A stretch of 64,000 bases of DNA from Amycolatopsis vancoresmycina (lineage in GTDB: Bacteria > Actinomycetota > Actinomycetes > Mycobacteriales > Pseudonocardiaceae). Within the stretch, counting starts at the first letter, position 1. The number at the start of each line of letters is the position of its first letter. Location: positions 372,001 through 436,000 of the forward strand of contig NZ_JNYY01000014.1 in assembly GCF_000716785.1 (NCBI RefSeq). The letters run 5' to 3'. The notes under the pieces are model-generated. The model did no database searches. It had not been told where the DNA came from and worked only from the letters and a program-made list of their open reading frames with translations. Made by a program: the position numbers and the translations under genes. This document shows, one piece after another, positions 44,772 through 53,419 of the stretch.

Positions 44772-44992
44772 CGGATGGTGGCTCGGCAAGATGGTGCGAT
44801 GTCACTTCCGGGTGGTGTGCCGGGCCGGCAGAACCGCGTCGCGGCCGGTGGTCACGGGCGCCGTGAGCAGAGGGTGACCCGGCCGCCGGGCCGATCCCGG
44901 CGTGGCCGAGCGTCGCGAGCCCGGCAGGCCGGTCCGGCGACCGGACCGATCAGCGCGCGTCGCGCCGCCCGGCCGCCGTCCGAGCCGCCGGG

Positions 44993-45352
44993 TCAGTAAA
45001 CCGGGCCGGTGTACTTCTCGCCCGGGCCCTGGCCGGGCGCGTCCGGCACGGCCGAAGCCTCCCGGAACGCCTTCTGCAGCGACTGCAGGCCATCGCGCAA
45101 CGGACCCGCGTGCAGGCCCAGGTACTCCGCGGAGGCCGTCACCAGGCCGGCGAGCGCGGTGATCAGCCGGCGGGCTTCGTCGAGGTCGCGGTGCGGGGAC
45201 GTCGCGGGGTCGGCGTCGGCGAGCCCGAGCCGCTCGGCGCCGGCCGACAGCAGCATCACCGCCGCCCGGCTGATCACCTCCACGCTGGGGATCTCGGCCA
45301 GGTGGCGGTCGTCCGGGGAATAGGGGGCCTGTTCGGAGGGTTGTTCTGACAC
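44993..45352 (-). CDS. DUF1844 family protein
   Basis: A 119-residue protein, GTG start. PSVEVISRAAVMLLSAGAER, then DLDEARRLITALAGLVTASA and LHAGPLRDGLQSLQKAFREA are the family pattern of DUF1844, small helical proteins usually found next to infC in actinomycetes, as here. Function unknown; position suggests a link to translation. Divergent from the infC leader region. Confidence 0.88.
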   Translation of the reverse strand: MSEQPSEQAPYSPDDRHLAEIPSVEVISRAAVMLLSAGAERLGLADADPATSPHRDLDEARRLITALAGLVTASAEYLGLHAGPLRDGLQSLQKAFREASAVPDAPGQGPGEKYTGPVY

Positions 45353-45514
45353 GTCTGGTACCCTTCCACGAGCGACCAGCCCCCGAGTGATCGGGGGCGG
45401 CAAGTGGAGCCCCGCTCCCACCCGCGTCACCGTACAGGTGGCCGGGTCCGGTCTCGCCAGGACGCAAGTCCGAAGCGAAGCAGTGCCCTCCGGGGCACGA
45501 TCGGAAACAGAGTG

Positions 45515-45544
45515 GGCCCCGCGCACCGAAACGGTGTCGGGGCC
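45515..45544 (+). promoter_or_regulatory. Attenuator-like hairpin in the infC leader
   Basis: GGCCCCG (45515-45521) pairs with CGGGGCC (45538-45544), with an inner CACCG/CGGTG stem closed by AAA. It lies 60-90 bases before infC, within the 255-base leader 45353-45607, which holds no gene. In many bacteria this leader controls infC-rpmI-rplT through L20 or attenuation; which applies here cannot be told. Confidence 0.55.
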
Positions 45545-45607
45545 TTCGCTATGTGGGCACCAGGTCGAAACGAGAACAGGAAACATTCCTCGGACCAAGG
45601 AGGCCCC

Positions 45608-46159
45608 ATCAGCTCCGAGACACGCATCAACGACCGAATCCGGGTGCCGGAGGTCCGGCTCGTCGGCCCCGCCGGCGAACAGGTCGGCATCGTCCGGATC
45701 GAGGATGCGCTGCGCCTGGCGCAGGAGAACGACCTCGACCTCGTCGAGGTCGCGCCGCAGGCCCGCCCGCCGGTCTGCAAGCTCATGGACTTCGGCAAGT
45801 ACAAGTACGAGAGCGCGCAGAAGGCCCGCGAGTCCCGCCGCAACCAGCAGCTGACCGTCATCAAGGAACAGAAGCTGCGCCCCAAGATCGACCAGCACGA
45901 CTACGAGACCAAGAAGGGTCACGTGTCGCGCTTCCTGGCGGCCGGCAACAAGGTCAAGGTCACGATCATGTTCCGTGGTCGCGAGCAGTCCCGGCCGGAG
46001 CTCGGCTTCCGGCTGCTGCAGAAGCTCGCCGACGACGTGACCGAGCTGGGCTTCGTGGAGTCGTCGCCCAAGCAGGACGGTCGCAACATGATCATGGTGC
46101 TGGCCCCGCACAAGAACGTGAAGCCGAAGGCGAAGGCCGAGACGGCCCCCGAGGCGTAA
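45608..46159 (+). CDS. infC: Translation initiation factor IF-3, ATC start
   Basis: A 183-residue IF-3. The sequence after the start is SSETRINDRIRVPEVRLVGP, the expected IF-3 N-terminus, and AAGGAGG lies four bases upstream of ATC at 45608, so the rare ATC is the likely start. IF-3 discriminates against such codons, which allows autoregulation, as known for E. coli infC with ATT. PPVCKLMDFGKYKYE and the C-terminal GFRLLQKLADDV are conserved. In-frame extension to 45404 exists but lacks homology. Confidence 0.9.
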   Translation: MSSETRINDRIRVPEVRLVGPAGEQVGIVRIEDALRLAQENDLDLVEVAPQARPPVCKLMDFGKYKYESAQKARESRRNQQLTVIKEQKLRPKIDQHDYETKKGHVSRFLAAGNKVKVTIMFRGREQSRPELGFRLLQKLADDVTELGFVESSPKQDGRNMIMVLAPHKNVKPKAKAETAPEA

Positions 46160-46180
46160 GCGCCGACCAGCACGAGTCCA

Positions 46181-46209
46181 GCGGCTCACCGGAATCTCCG
46201 GTGAGCCGC
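46181..46209 (+). terminator. 13-bp hairpin between infC and rpmI
   Basis: Arms 46181-46193 and 46197-46209 pair perfectly over a three-base loop, 21 bases after the infC stop and 19 before rpmI. It may be a partial terminator, a processing site or a regulatory fold that separates infC from the ribosomal protein genes. Confidence 0.6.
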
Positions 46210-46228
46210 CGCACGAAAGAGGACACCA

Positions 46229-46423
46229 ATGCCGAAGATGAAGACCCACAGCGGGACGTCCAAGCGCATCCGCAAGACGGGTACGGGCAAGCTGCGCCGC
46301 CAGATGACCGGCCGGCGCCACCGCATGGAGAAGAAGTCCAGCCGCGTGACCCGCCGTCTCGAGGGCACCACCGAGGTGTCGAAGACCGAGGCCGGCCGCG
46401 TCAAGCGCCTGCTCGGCATCTGA
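46229..46423 (+). CDS. rpmI: 50S ribosomal protein L35
   Basis: A 64-residue, very basic protein starting MPKMKTHSGTSKRIRKTG and ending VKRLLG, the full normal length of L35. RBS AGAGGA before the ATG. Part of the infC-rpmI-rplT unit, 69 bases before rplT. Confidence 0.97.
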   Translation: MPKMKTHSGTSKRIRKTGTGKLRRQMTGRRHRMEKKSSRVTRRLEGTTEVSKTEAGRVKRLLGI

Positions 46424-46492
46424 TCCCGCAGAACTTGCAGTAACCACCCGGGGCGTCTCCCCTTCGCCCCCTGAGATCGACAGGATGGACCC

Positions 46493-46870
46493 GTGGCACG
46501 CGTCAAGCGGGCGGTCAACGCCCAGAAGAAGCGTCGCGCAACTCTCGAACTGGCCAGCGGCTACCGCGGCCAGCGTTCGCGGCTGTACCGCAAGGCCAAG
46601 GAGCAGACGCTTCACTCGCTCAACTACGCCTACCGGGACCGCCGTGCCCGCAAGGGTGACTTCCGCCAGCTGTGGATCACCCGCATCAACGCGGCCGCCC
46701 GTGCCAACGGCGTGACCTACAACCGGTTCATCCAGGGCATCAAGGCCGCGGGTGTCGAGGTCGACCGCAAGATCCTCGCGGACCTGGCCGTCAACGACGC
46801 CGCCGCCTTCACCGCGCTGGCCGAGCTCGCCAAGGCCAACGTGAACACCGGCGAAGCGAAGTCGGCCTGA
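46493..46870 (+). CDS. rplT: 50S ribosomal protein L20
   Basis: A 125-residue protein from GTG with AGGA upstream. ARVKRAVNAQKKRRATLELA and YRDRRARKGDFRQLWITRIN are L20 hallmarks. It binds 23S rRNA early in assembly and in several bacteria represses this operon by binding its leader. Its stop overlaps the probable start of the RNA methyltransferase gene. Confidence 0.97.
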   Translation: MARVKRAVNAQKKRRATLELASGYRGQRSRLYRKAKEQTLHSLNYAYRDRRARKGDFRQLWITRINAAARANGVTYNRFIQGIKAAGVEVDRKILADLAVNDAAAFTALAELAKANVNTGEAKSA

Positions 46871-47682
46871 CCGGCAGCTTTCCCCGACCCGGGGCGGATC
46901 CGTTCACCGAACGGACCCCCCGGGTCGTTGCTGCGCGCAAGCTGACGCGGCGCGCGGAACGCGACAAGACCGGCCGGTTCCTGGCCGAAGGCGCCAACGC
47001 CGTCGAAGCCGCGCTGGCGGAGGGCACGGTGCACGAGCTGTTCGTCACCTCGCGGGCGGCCGCGCAGCACCCCGGCCTGGTCGACGCCGCCCGTGCGGCG
47101 GGCGTCCCGGTTTCGCCGATCACCGACCGCGCCGCCGACGGGCTGTCGGAAACCGTGACACCGCAGGGCATCGTGGCCGTCTGCGCGCTGCTGGACCGGC
47201 CCCTCGGCGAGGCCGTGACCCCGGTCGCCAAGCTCGTGGTGGTGCTGGTCGACGTCGCCGACCCCGGCAACGCGGGCACGGTCATCCGCGTCGCCGACGC
47301 GGCCGGTGCCGACGCGGTGGTCCTGGCGGGCGACACGGTCGACCCGCACAACGGCAAGTGCGTCCGCGCGGCCGCCGGCAGCCTGTTCCACCTGCCGATC
47401 GCGCGCGTCCGCGACGTCACGGACGCGCTGGCAGCCTGCTCGGCCGCGGGCCTGCGGACGTTCGCCGCCCACGGCTACGCCGACGCCGAACTCGATCGGG
47501 TGGATCTCACCGAGCCGACCGCGTGGGTGTTCGGCAACGAGGCCCACGGCCTGCCCGCCGATGTCCTCGACCGGACCGACCTCGCCGTCCGCATCCCCCT
47601 GTACGGCCGGGCGGAAAGCCTCAACCTGGCCACCGCGGCCGCCGTCTGCGTCTACACGAGTGCGATGGCGGCGCGGCGCTGA
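46867..47682 (+). CDS. TrmH/SpoU-family RNA methyltransferase
   Basis: About 271 residues. The N-terminal substrate-binding region has RRAERDKTGRFLAEGANAVE; the SPOUT domain carries VLVDVADPGNAGTVIRVADA, VFGNEAHGLPADVLD and IPLYGRAESLNLATAAAVCV, which form the knotted SAM site. It methylates 2'-O of rRNA or tRNA. No ATG, GTG or TTG occurs after the rplT stop in this frame before the conserved region; a CTG at 46867, overlapping the rplT stop as CTGA, is the best candidate. Confidence 0.88.
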   Translation: MTGSFPRPGADPFTERTPRVVAARKLTRRAERDKTGRFLAEGANAVEAALAEGTVHELFVTSRAAAQHPGLVDAARAAGVPVSPITDRAADGLSETVTPQGIVAVCALLDRPLGEAVTPVAKLVVVLVDVADPGNAGTVIRVADAAGADAVVLAGDTVDPHNGKCVRAAAGSLFHLPIARVRDVTDALAACSAAGLRTFAAHGYADAELDRVDLTEPTAWVFGNEAHGLPADVLDRTDLAVRIPLYGRAESLNLATAAAVCVYTSAMAARR

Positions 47683-47731
47683 CCTGCGAGTAGGCTCCCG
47701 CGGTATCCATTGTGGCCACTTGGGGGGATCC

Positions 47732-48562
47732 GTGGGCAGGCTTGCTCGTTCCTATGCGTTGTTCGTCGCTTCGTTCAAGGTATTGCGCGCCCACAAGGGC
47801 CTGACCTGGTTCACCGTGCTGGCGGGCGTCGCCGGGCTCCTCGTCGCGGGGGCGTTCCTGACGCCCGCGTTCTTCGCCTCGCACGCCGAGATCACCCGCG
47901 ACGGCCGGATCACCGCGATTTCGTGGGTGCTGCTCGCGGCCTTCTACCTCGTCGCGGCGTTCGTCTCGATCTTCTTCAACGCCGCGCTGATCTCCCAGGC
48001 CGACGTCGCCCTGCGCGGCGGCACCCCGGAAGTCGGCGCGGGCCTGGCCGCGGCCGCGCGCCGGTGGCCGGCGCTGCTCGGCTGGGCCGCGGTTTCCGCG
48101 TCGGTCGGGCTCGTCCTCCGGGCGATCGAAGAGCGGCTCGGGTTCCTCGGCAGGCTCGTCGGCTCGCTGGTCGGCCTGGCCTGGCAGCTCACGACGTTCC
48201 TGGTGCTGCCGGTCGTCCTGCTGGAGGGCGCCGGGGTGAAGGACGGCGTCAAGCGGTCGGTCGACCTGTTCCGCCGGACCTGGGGCGAGAACGTCGCCGG
48301 CGGCGCCGGGATCGGCCTCGTCGGCATGGTGCTCAGCCTTGCCGGCTACGCCGTGCTGCTGCTCGCCGGCCTCCTGCTCGGCGGGACGGCCACCCTGTTC
48401 GTCTGCATCGCACTGGCGATCGTGTGGTCGGTGCTCGTCGCCGTCTTCACCTCGACGCTTTCGGGCATCTACCAGACGGCGCTGTACCGCTACGCGGCCG
48501 ACGGCGTGGTGCCCGGCGAGTTCGCGTCGGTCGACTTCGCGGAGGCGTTCCGCGCCCGCTGA
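47732..48562 (+). CDS. Six-helix membrane protein (DUF6159-like)
   Basis: A 276-residue protein, GTG start after a G-rich ribosome binding site. It has about six hydrophobic helices and the loop VVLLEGAGVKDGVKRSVDLF followed by RRTWGENVAGG, which is conserved in this family of uncharacterised membrane proteins with TYQTALYRYA-like ends (IYQTALYRYAADG here). Function unknown. It lies between the RNA methyltransferase and pheS but has its own terminator. Confidence 0.75.
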   Translation: MGRLARSYALFVASFKVLRAHKGLTWFTVLAGVAGLLVAGAFLTPAFFASHAEITRDGRITAISWVLLAAFYLVAAFVSIFFNAALISQADVALRGGTPEVGAGLAAAARRWPALLGWAAVSASVGLVLRAIEERLGFLGRLVGSLVGLAWQLTTFLVLPVVLLEGAGVKDGVKRSVDLFRRTWGENVAGGAGIGLVGMVLSLAGYAVLLLAGLLLGGTATLFVCIALAIVWSVLVAVFTSTLSGIYQTALYRYAADGVVPGEFASVDFAEAFRAR

Positions 48563-48580
48563 CCGTGCGTCCGCACGGTC
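48561..48580 (+). terminator. Hairpin after the membrane-protein gene
   Basis: GACCGTGCG and its complement form a 20-base near-perfect palindrome over the stop codon at 48560-48562. It would close the upstream transcript before the pheS leader (48581-48695), which shows no other clear structure. Confidence 0.45.
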
Positions 48581-48695
48581 CCGGGGCGACCGGGGGCGCG
48601 CGGACCCGATCCCATAGACTTTTCCCGCCTTTGACCTCTCGCGCGCCGTGTGCGGCGGAGCGCGAACGACCAGTCCCAGCGGACGCCGAGGAGTT

Positions 48696-49757
48696 ATGTC
48701 CGGAGCCACGGAGAAGGAAGCCCAGGGCGCGGTACTCGCCCCCGAGACGCTGCAGGCGGCGGTCGAGGCCGCCCAGGCGGCGTTCGCCGCCGCGACCGGG
48801 CTCGAAGCGCTGGCCGAGGTCAAGCCGGCGCACCTCGGCGACCAGTCGCCGGTGGGCCTGGCCCGCCGGGCGATCGGCGCCCTGCCCAAGCAGGAGAAGG
48901 CCGAGGCCGGCAAGCGCGTCAACGAGGCCCGCCAGGCCATCCAGGCGGCCTTCGACAACCGCCGCGCGGAGCTGCAGGTGGAGCGCGACGAGCGCGTGCT
49001 GCGCGAAGAGGCGGTCGACGTCACCCTTCCGTGGGACCGTGTCCCGCGTGGTGCCCGGCACCCGATCAGCACCATCTCCGAGCGCGTCGCGGACGCGTTC
49101 GTCGCGATGGGCTACGAGGTCGCCGAGGGGCCGGAGCTCGAAGCCGAGTGGTTCAACTTCGACGCGCTGAACTTCGGCAAGGACCACCCGGCCCGCCAGC
49201 TGCAGGACACCTTCTACGTCGGCGAGGAGGACTCCGGCCTGGTGCTGCGCACGCACACCTCGCCGGTCCAGGCGCGCACGCTGCTGCACCGCGACCTGCC
49301 GGTGTACGTCGTGTGCCCCGGCCGGACGTACCGCACCGACGAGCTCGACTCGACCCACACCCCGGTGTTCACCCAGGTCGAGGGCCTGGCGGTGGACAAG
49401 GGCATCACCATGGCGCACCTCAAGGGCACGCTGGACGCCTTCGCCCGCGCGATGTTCGGCGAGAACTCGAAGACGCGCCTGCGCCCGCACTTCTTCCCGT
49501 TCACCGAGCCGTCCGCGGAGGTGGACGTCTGGTTCGAGGAGAAGAAGGGCGGCCCCGGCTGGGTCGAGTGGGGCGGCTGCGGCATGGTCAACCCGAACGT
49601 GCTGCGCGCCTGCGGCGTCGACCCCGAGGTGTACTCGGGCTTCGCCTTCGGCATGGGCATCGAGCGCACCCTGCAGTTCCGCAACGGGATCCCGGACATG
49701 CGCGACATGGTGGAGGGCGACGTCCGCTTCACCCTTCCCTTCGGAACGGAGGCGTAG
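48696..49757 (+). CDS. pheS: Phenylalanyl-tRNA synthetase alpha subunit
   Basis: A 353-residue class II synthetase subunit. N-terminal coiled coil of about 100 residues binds tRNA. Motif 2 is seen in TRLRPHFFPFTEPSAEVDVW and motif 3 in FAFGMGIERTLQFRNGIPDM; HTSPVQARTL and CPGRTYRTD line the active site. It joins phenylalanine to tRNA together with PheT. The ATG has GAGGAG upstream. The stop overlaps the pheT GTG by one base. Confidence 0.97.
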   Translation: MSGATEKEAQGAVLAPETLQAAVEAAQAAFAAATGLEALAEVKPAHLGDQSPVGLARRAIGALPKQEKAEAGKRVNEARQAIQAAFDNRRAELQVERDERVLREEAVDVTLPWDRVPRGARHPISTISERVADAFVAMGYEVAEGPELEAEWFNFDALNFGKDHPARQLQDTFYVGEEDSGLVLRTHTSPVQARTLLHRDLPVYVVCPGRTYRTDELDSTHTPVFTQVEGLAVDKGITMAHLKGTLDAFARAMFGENSKTRLRPHFFPFTEPSAEVDVWFEEKKGGPGWVEWGGCGMVNPNVLRACGVDPEVYSGFAFGMGIERTLQFRNGIPDMRDMVEGDVRFTLPFGTEA

Positions 49758-52321
49758 TGCGAGTCCCAGTCAGCTGGCTGACCGAACACCTCGATCTCGC
49801 GGACGAGGTCACGCCGCAGGACCTGGCCGACGCGTTCGTCCGGATCGGCATCGAGGTCGACGACCTGAGCGAGCTCGGCCCCGTGACCGGCCCGCTGGTC
49901 GTCGGCCGGGTCGCCGAGGTCGAGGAGCTCACCGAGTTCAAGAAGCCGGTGCGCTTCTGCCGCGTCGACGTCGGCGAGCCCGCCGACGAAGCCGACGAGC
50001 TCGACGACGAGGAACTCGACGACGAGGACGACGAATCCGGCGAGCTCGACGAGGGCCCGCACGGCATCAGGACCCGCGGCATCATCTGCGGCGCGCGCAA
50101 CTTCGCCGAGGGCGACCTGGTCGTCGTCGCGCTGCCCGGCGCCGTCCTGCCGGGCGACTTCGCCATCGCCGCCCGCAAGACCTACGGCCGGATCAGCGAC
50201 GGCATGATCTGCTCGGCGCGCGAGCTGGGCCTCGGCGACGACCACACCGGCATCCTGGTGCTGCCGCCGGGCACGGCCAGCCCGGGCGACGACGCGAGCG
50301 AGCTGCTCGGCCTGAACGACTCGGTGATCGAGCTGGCGCCGACCCCGGACCGCGGCTACGCGCTGTCGATCCGCGGGCTGGCCCGCGAGCTGTCGAACGC
50401 GCTCGACGTGCCCTTCGGCGACCCGGCCCTGCTGGAGGTCCCGGCGGCCGAGGGCGACGCCTGGCCGGTCCACGTCGAGGACACCGACGGCTGCCCGCGG
50501 TTCGTGCTGCGCCGGGTCACCGGCCTGGACGCGACGGCGCCGACCCCGTGGTGGATGCGGCGGCGGCTGATGCTGGCCGGCATCCGGTCGATCTCCCTGG
50601 CCGTGGACGTCACGAACTACGTGATGCTCGAGCTCGGGCACCCGCTGCACGCGTTCGCCACCAAGGCCATCCAGGGCGACCTGGTGGTGCGCCGGGCGAA
50701 GCCGGGCGAGAAGCTGACCACTTTGGACGACGTCGAGCGCGCGCTCGACCCGGACGACATCGTCATCGCCGACGACAGCGGGGCCATCTCGCTGGCGGGC
50801 ACGATGGGCGGCGCGAGCACCGAGATCACGGCGGAGAGCACCGACGTCCTGCTCGAGGCGGCGCACTGGAACCCGGCGGCGATCAGCCGCACGGCCCGCC
50901 GGCACAAGCTGTTCTCCGAAGCGGCCAAGCGGTTCGAGCGTTTCACCGACCCGCAGCTGTGCGCGGCCGCGGTCGAGCTGGCGGCCCGGCTGCTGCGCCA
51001 GTACGGCGACGCCGCGATCCAGCCCGGCCGCACCGACGAGGGCACGGTCGAGCCGAACCCGCCGGTCGTGATGCCGATCAACCTGCCGGACAAGGTCGCG
51101 GGCGTGAGCTACCAGCGCGGCGTGACGGTCCGGCGCCTGACCCAGATCGGCTGCAAGGTCGCGGTCAGCACGGGCGACGACGGAACGGGCCTGGTCACGG
51201 CGATCCCGCCGTCCTGGCGCGGCGACCTCCGCCAGCCGGCGGACCTGGTCGAAGAGGTGCTGCGCCTGGAGGGTTACGACAGCATCCCGTCGACGCTGCC
51301 GGCGGCCCCGGCCGGCCGCGGCCTGACCGACGCGCAGCGGCGGGTCCGCGGTGTGGCCCGGGCGCTGGCCGAGGCGGGCTACGTCGAGGTGCGGCCGTTC
51401 CCGTTCGTCGGCGACGCGGTGTGGGACGCGTTCGGCCTGCCGGCCGACGACATCCGCCGCAACACGGTGGTGGTCCGCAACCCGCTGGAGGCCGACCGCA
51501 ACCGCCTGGCGACGACGTTGCTGCCGGGCCTGCTGGACACGCTGCAGCGCAACGTGTCGCGCGGGATGAAGGACGTCTCGCTGTACCACATCGGCCAGGT
51601 GGTCCTCCCGGCCCCGAACCCCCTGAAGATCCCGGACCTCGGCGTCGACCGGCGCCCGACGGACGAGGAGCTGGCCCTGCTGGAGGCGGCGGTGCCCCAG
51701 CAGCCGCTGCACGTGGCGGTGGTCCTGGCGGGCAACCGGCGCCGAGCGGGCTGGTGGGGCGAAGGCGAGCAGGCGAACTGGGCCGACGCGGTCCAGGCGG
51801 CCCGCACGGTCGCGGAGGCGGCGGGCGTCGAGCTGACGGTCCAGGCGACCGACCTGCCGCCGTGGCACCCGGGCCGCTGCGCCCAGCTCCGGGTGGGCGA
51901 CTGGCCGGTCGGCCACGCGGGCGAGTTGCACCCGAAGGTGGTCGAGGCCCTGGGCCTGCCGCCGCGCACGGTGGCGATGGAGCTGGACCTGGACGCGATC
52001 CCGCTCCCGGACACCCGCCCGGCCCCGAGCGTGTCGGGCTACCCGCCGGTGCTCCTGGACGTGGCCCTGGTGGCCGCGGCGGACGTCCCGTCGGCAGACC
52101 TGGCCGAGGTCCTGCGCACGGGCGCAGGCGAGCTCCTGGAGGAGATCACCCTGTTCGACGTGTACGCGGGCGAGCAGGTGGGCGAAGGCAAGCGATCGCT
52201 GGCGTACAAGCTCCGTTTCCGAGCCCCGGACCGGACGCTGACGGTCGACGAGGCCACCAAGGCCCGCGACGCAGCAGTGGCCGCGGCCGGCGAGCGCTTC
52301 GGCGCAACGCTGCGCGCCTGA
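49757..52321 (+). CDS. pheT: Phenylalanyl-tRNA synthetase beta subunit with acidic insertion
   Basis: An 854-residue subunit. Order: N-terminal VPVSWLTEHLDL, tRNA-binding EMAP-like domain (about 40-165), B3/4 editing domain (about 210-390), B5, catalytic-like core, and C-terminal anticodon-binding ferredoxin fold. Between FCRVDVGEP and TRGIICGARNF (residues 74-100) there is an insert with 18 Asp/Glu in 27 residues, ending GELDEG, that I do not know from other PheT. It sits in the tRNA-binding domain loop. A 13-bp terminator with GCAA loop follows. Confidence 0.96.
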   Translation: MRVPVSWLTEHLDLADEVTPQDLADAFVRIGIEVDDLSELGPVTGPLVVGRVAEVEELTEFKKPVRFCRVDVGEPADEADELDDEELDDEDDESGELDEGPHGIRTRGIICGARNFAEGDLVVVALPGAVLPGDFAIAARKTYGRISDGMICSARELGLGDDHTGILVLPPGTASPGDDASELLGLNDSVIELAPTPDRGYALSIRGLARELSNALDVPFGDPALLEVPAAEGDAWPVHVEDTDGCPRFVLRRVTGLDATAPTPWWMRRRLMLAGIRSISLAVDVTNYVMLELGHPLHAFATKAIQGDLVVRRAKPGEKLTTLDDVERALDPDDIVIADDSGAISLAGTMGGASTEITAESTDVLLEAAHWNPAAISRTARRHKLFSEAAKRFERFTDPQLCAAAVELAARLLRQYGDAAIQPGRTDEGTVEPNPPVVMPINLPDKVAGVSYQRGVTVRRLTQIGCKVAVSTGDDGTGLVTAIPPSWRGDLRQPADLVEEVLRLEGYDSIPSTLPAAPAGRGLTDAQRRVRGVARALAEAGYVEVRPFPFVGDAVWDAFGLPADDIRRNTVVVRNPLEADRNRLATTLLPGLLDTLQRNVSRGMKDVSLYHIGQVVLPAPNPLKIPDLGVDRRPTDEELALLEAAVPQQPLHVAVVLAGNRRRAGWWGEGEQANWADAVQAARTVAEAAGVELTVQATDLPPWHPGRCAQLRVGDWPVGHAGELHPKVVEALGLPPRTVAMELDLDAIPLPDTRPAPSVSGYPPVLLDVALVAAADVPSADLAEVLRTGAGELLEEITLFDVYAGEQVGEGKRSLAYKLRFRAPDRTLTVDEATKARDAAVAAAGERFGATLRA

Positions 52322-52339
52322 CGCCCCGGCAAGACGCTG

Positions 52340-52369
52340 GGTGAGGGGCCGGGCAACCGGCCCCTCACC
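52340..52369 (+). terminator. pheST terminator
   Basis: Arms 52340-52352 and 52357-52369 pair perfectly around a GCAA tetraloop, 18 bases after the pheT stop. Confidence 0.85.
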
Positions 52370-52431
52370 GGAGCCCACCCGCCCCACCAGGTCCACGACC
52401 CGACGACGGCCTGGCCGCCCGAGCCGACCGC

Positions 52432-52700
52432 TGAGGTACGCCGCCCGACCCTCTGGGTGCGCGCCCCGACCGTCCAGGCACGCGCCCCGACTGTCGAGGT
52501 GCGCGACCCGACTGTCTCTAGGTACGCCGCCCGACCGTTTGGGTGCGTGAGCCGACCCTCCCGGTACGCCAGCCGACCGCCGAGGAACGCGGCCCGACCG
52601 CCTGGGTGCGCGAGCCGACCCTCCCGGTACGCCAGCCGACCGCCGAGGTACTCGGCCCCGCCGTTCGGGGCCGCGCCCCGACCGTCCAGGCTCCAGCCCG
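52432..52700. repeat. 21-base minisatellite
   Basis: About thirteen degenerate units of 20-23 bases with consensus GGTRCGCSNSCCGACCSTCY. The 21-base period keeps all frames open, giving seven-residue peptide repeats (VREPTLP, VRQPTAE) on one strand. No ribosome binding site or family supports a gene, so it is taken as non-coding. It lies between the pheT terminator and the convergent end of the AlkD-like gene. Confidence 0.75.
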
Positions 52701-52729
52701 GCCAGCCAGCCGCGCCCCGGACCTCCGCC

Positions 52730-53419
52730 TCAGCCGATGTGCTTGAGCGCCTCCCTCCTCGACAACCCGGACAACCCGGGGTGCTCGTCCACGAACGACC
52801 GAACCCAATCCGGCGCCGTCTTCGCGTAGTCCCGTAGCGCCCAGCCGATCCCCTTCCGCAGGAAGAATTCCGGTTCCGCGATTGCTGGCTCGATCGCGTG
52901 GCGGAGCAGGTCCGTGTCCGTTTCCTCCCGCGCCCCGACCTGGCAGATGATCGCCGTGCGCCGGCGCCAGAGGTCGGTGTCGGCTGCCCATGCCCGCATG
53001 CCCGGTGTCACCCGTGCCCGGTCGGCGCGCAGGATCGGCCCGATGCGGCGGATCGCGAGCTCGTCCACGTAGTCCCACCACGCCCCGGTGACGAGCATTT
53101 CCTCGTACATCGCGAGCAGCTCCGGATCCTGCCACCGCCGGTACGCCCGGTATCCGGAAAGGTCGATCGCCGCGTAGCGTTCCTCCCGATATTCGGCGGT
53201 CCGCCACAGCTCCAGGACCGTTGCCGAATATGTCACCCGATCGGGCAGTATGTGGTCGGCCAGCACCTGCTTGAGGAGTGCGCTGCGCTGCGGTTTCGGC
53301 ACTCCGCGGAAGGGCATGGCCGACTTCATGTACGCCTGCATCGCCGGCGCCTTCGCCGCGTCCGCCAGCTCCGCGAGCCCGTCGCGGATCGCCCTGACCA
53401 GCTTTTCGTCCGCGCTCAT
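52730..53419 (-). CDS. DNA alkylation repair protein, AlkD family
   Basis: A 229-residue HEAT-repeat-like helical protein. PFRGVPKPQRSALLKQVLAD, EERYAAIDLSGYRAYRRW, WWDYVDELAIRRIGPIL and FFLRKGIGWALRDYAKTAPD match AlkD-type DNA glycosylases, in which Trp, Asp and Arg residues contact alkylated bases. It removes or recognises bulky alkyl adducts without base flipping. It ends in the minisatellite side of the region, which may form its 3' end. Confidence 0.88.
   Translation of the reverse strand: MSADEKLVRAIRDGLAELADAAKAPAMQAYMKSAMPFRGVPKPQRSALLKQVLADHILPDRVTYSATVLELWRTAEYREERYAAIDLSGYRAYRRWQDPELLAMYEEMLVTGAWWDYVDELAIRRIGPILRADRARVTPGMRAWAADTDLWRRRTAIICQVGAREETDTDLLRHAIEPAIAEPEFFLRKGIGWALRDYAKTAPDWVRSFVDEHPGLSGLSRREALKHIG

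Noticed and set aside
45404..45607. N-terminal extension of IF-3 from an upstream frame start
   Set aside because: The extension has no similarity to IF-3 and passes through the leader hairpin, while AAGGAGG stands just before the ATC.
52432..52700. Possible CRISPR array because of regular short repeats
   Set aside because: Repeats are 21 bases, contiguous, degenerate and without spacers; no cas genes nearby.
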